Source of the DNA: DATCKG01 sp036562385
GTDB taxonomy: Bacteria > Bacillota > Sulfobacillia > Symbiobacteriales > Symbiobacteriaceae
Assembly: GCA_036562385.1 (NCBI GenBank)
Contig: DATCKG010000001.1
Coordinates: 1 to 5,830, forward strand
Length of the DNA stretch: 5,830 nt
Direction of reading: 5' to 3'
Shown one piece after another: positions 5,361 to 5,830 of the stretch (position 1 is its first letter; each line of letters starts with the position of its first letter). The notes beneath the pieces are model-generated. The model searched no databases. It saw nothing but the letters and a program-made list of their open reading frames with translations, and had not been told where the DNA came from. A program made the translations under genes and the position numbers.

Positions 5361-5830
5361 CTAATCGCCAGCCCGTTCCGCCAGCGCTTCCACCAGGACC
5401 TGGGCCACTTCCGGCCGGGTGAACTCGGGAGGCGGGACCTGCCCGGCCCGCAGCATCTCCCGGACCCGAGTACCGGAGAGCGTCACGTGGCTTTCTCGGG
5501 GATGGGGACAGGTCTTGCTGGAAGCCATGCCGCCGCAGGCCCGGCAGTAGAAGGTGTGCTCGAAGCAAAGGGGGATGACTCCCAACTCGGACGGCGTGAA
5601 TTCATCGAAGATCCGCTGGGCGTCGTAGGTGCCGTAATAGCTGCCCACGCCGGCGTGATCCCGCCCCACGATGAAGTGGGTGCACCCGCAGTTCTTACGG
5701 CAGATGGCGTGGAAGACCGCTTCGCGGGGCCCGGCATAGCGCATCGCGGCGGGGAACACGGCCAGGAGCACCCGCTCCGGCGGGTAGTAGGACCGGAGCA
5801 GTTCCTCGTAGCAGCGCAGCCGGACGGCCG
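5361..5830 (-). CDS. sat: Sulfate adenylyltransferase (ATP sulfurylase), C-terminal part
   Basis: Sat makes adenosine 5'-phosphosulfate and pyrophosphate from ATP and sulfate in sulfate assimilation, or runs in reverse or forward in dissimilatory sulfur metabolism; it is cytosolic. The frame is open to the right edge and gives 155 residues, so the N-terminal part (with the expected QxRNP and HxxH nucleotide motifs) lies outside the window; the family is about 380-400 residues. Visible motifs are RCYEELLRSYYPPERVLL near the edge, then FPAAMRYAGPREA, HFIVGRDHAGVGSYYGTYDA, FEHTFYC and LSGTRVREMLRAG, ending with PPPEFTRPEVA. A C-x2-C-x8-C-x-H cluster (FYCRACGG, then KTCPH) resembles the zinc site reported for the Thermus homolog as I recall it. 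The stop is TAG at 5363-5361. No neighbouring APS reductase, APS kinase or sulfur carrier gene is in the window, so assimilatory versus dissimilatory use cannot be decided. Confidence 0.96.
   Translation of the reverse strand, partial: AVRLRCYEELLRSYYPPERVLLAVFPAAMRYAGPREAVFHAICRKNCGCTHFIVGRDHAGVGSYYGTYDAQRIFDEFTPSELGVIPLCFEHTFYCRACGGMASSKTCPHPRESHVTLSGTRVREMLRAGQVPPPEFTRPEVAQVLVEALAERAGD

Noticed and set aside
5165..5422. Small plus-strand open frame between cstA and sat
   Set aside because: It runs across the sat terminator hairpin into antisense sat, and has no clear ribosome-binding site or recognisable content.

Overview
The window is a compact, GC-rich (roughly two-thirds G+C by eye) bacterial chromosomal segment of housekeeping metabolism. 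Strong GGAGG-type ribosome-binding sites, GTG starts, a TPP riboswitch with terminator-type hairpins and a TenI-like protein upstream of thiazole synthase suggest a high-GC member of the Bacillota such as Symbiobacterium or a relative. This is inferred from style and gene content, not from a database match. No phage, plasmid, CRISPR or insertion-sequence gene is visible.

Layout from left to right: (1) 1-1028, minus strand: cobT, the dimethylbenzimidazole phosphoribosyltransferase of cobalamin assembly, complete at its start and cut by the window edge only a few residues before its end. (2) 1029-1518: a divergent control region holding one copy of a ~95-nt structured repeat, a probable cobT promoter inside that repeat, a probable sigma-A-type promoter for the thiamin operon, a clear TPP riboswitch (1233-1326) and two terminator-like hairpins. 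(3) 1519-3228, plus strand: a two-gene thiamin-thiazole operon, a ThiE/TenI-family protein with TenI-like active-site features followed by a fused ThiS-ThiG protein. (4) 3229-3332: a second copy of the same repeat fills the convergent gap almost exactly. (5) 3333-5096, minus strand: a CstA-family membrane transporter of the carbon-starvation/pyruvate/peptide type. (6) 5097-5360: a gap with a hairpin terminator for the gene to its right and a short AT-rich dyad region upstream of cstA. (7) 5361-5830, minus strand: the C-terminal part of a sulfate adenylyltransferase (sat).

Functionally the thi operon is a TPP-repressed thiazole-branch module: ThiS carries sulfur, ThiG builds the thiazole from 1-deoxyxylulose phosphate and dehydroglycine, and TenI would aromatise the product. 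The partners ThiF, ThiO or ThiH, and ThiC/ThiD are not in the window and must be encoded elsewhere. cobT, cstA and sat are separate transcription units with no obvious shared pathway.

I did not find an undescribed multi-gene system. The points most worth checking are the fused ThiS-ThiG, whose sulfur-carrier Gly-Gly is internal rather than terminal; the pair of ~94% identical structured repeats flanking the thi operon in the same orientation; and the observation that two of the few differences between the repeats create a promoter -10-like hexamer in front of cobT.
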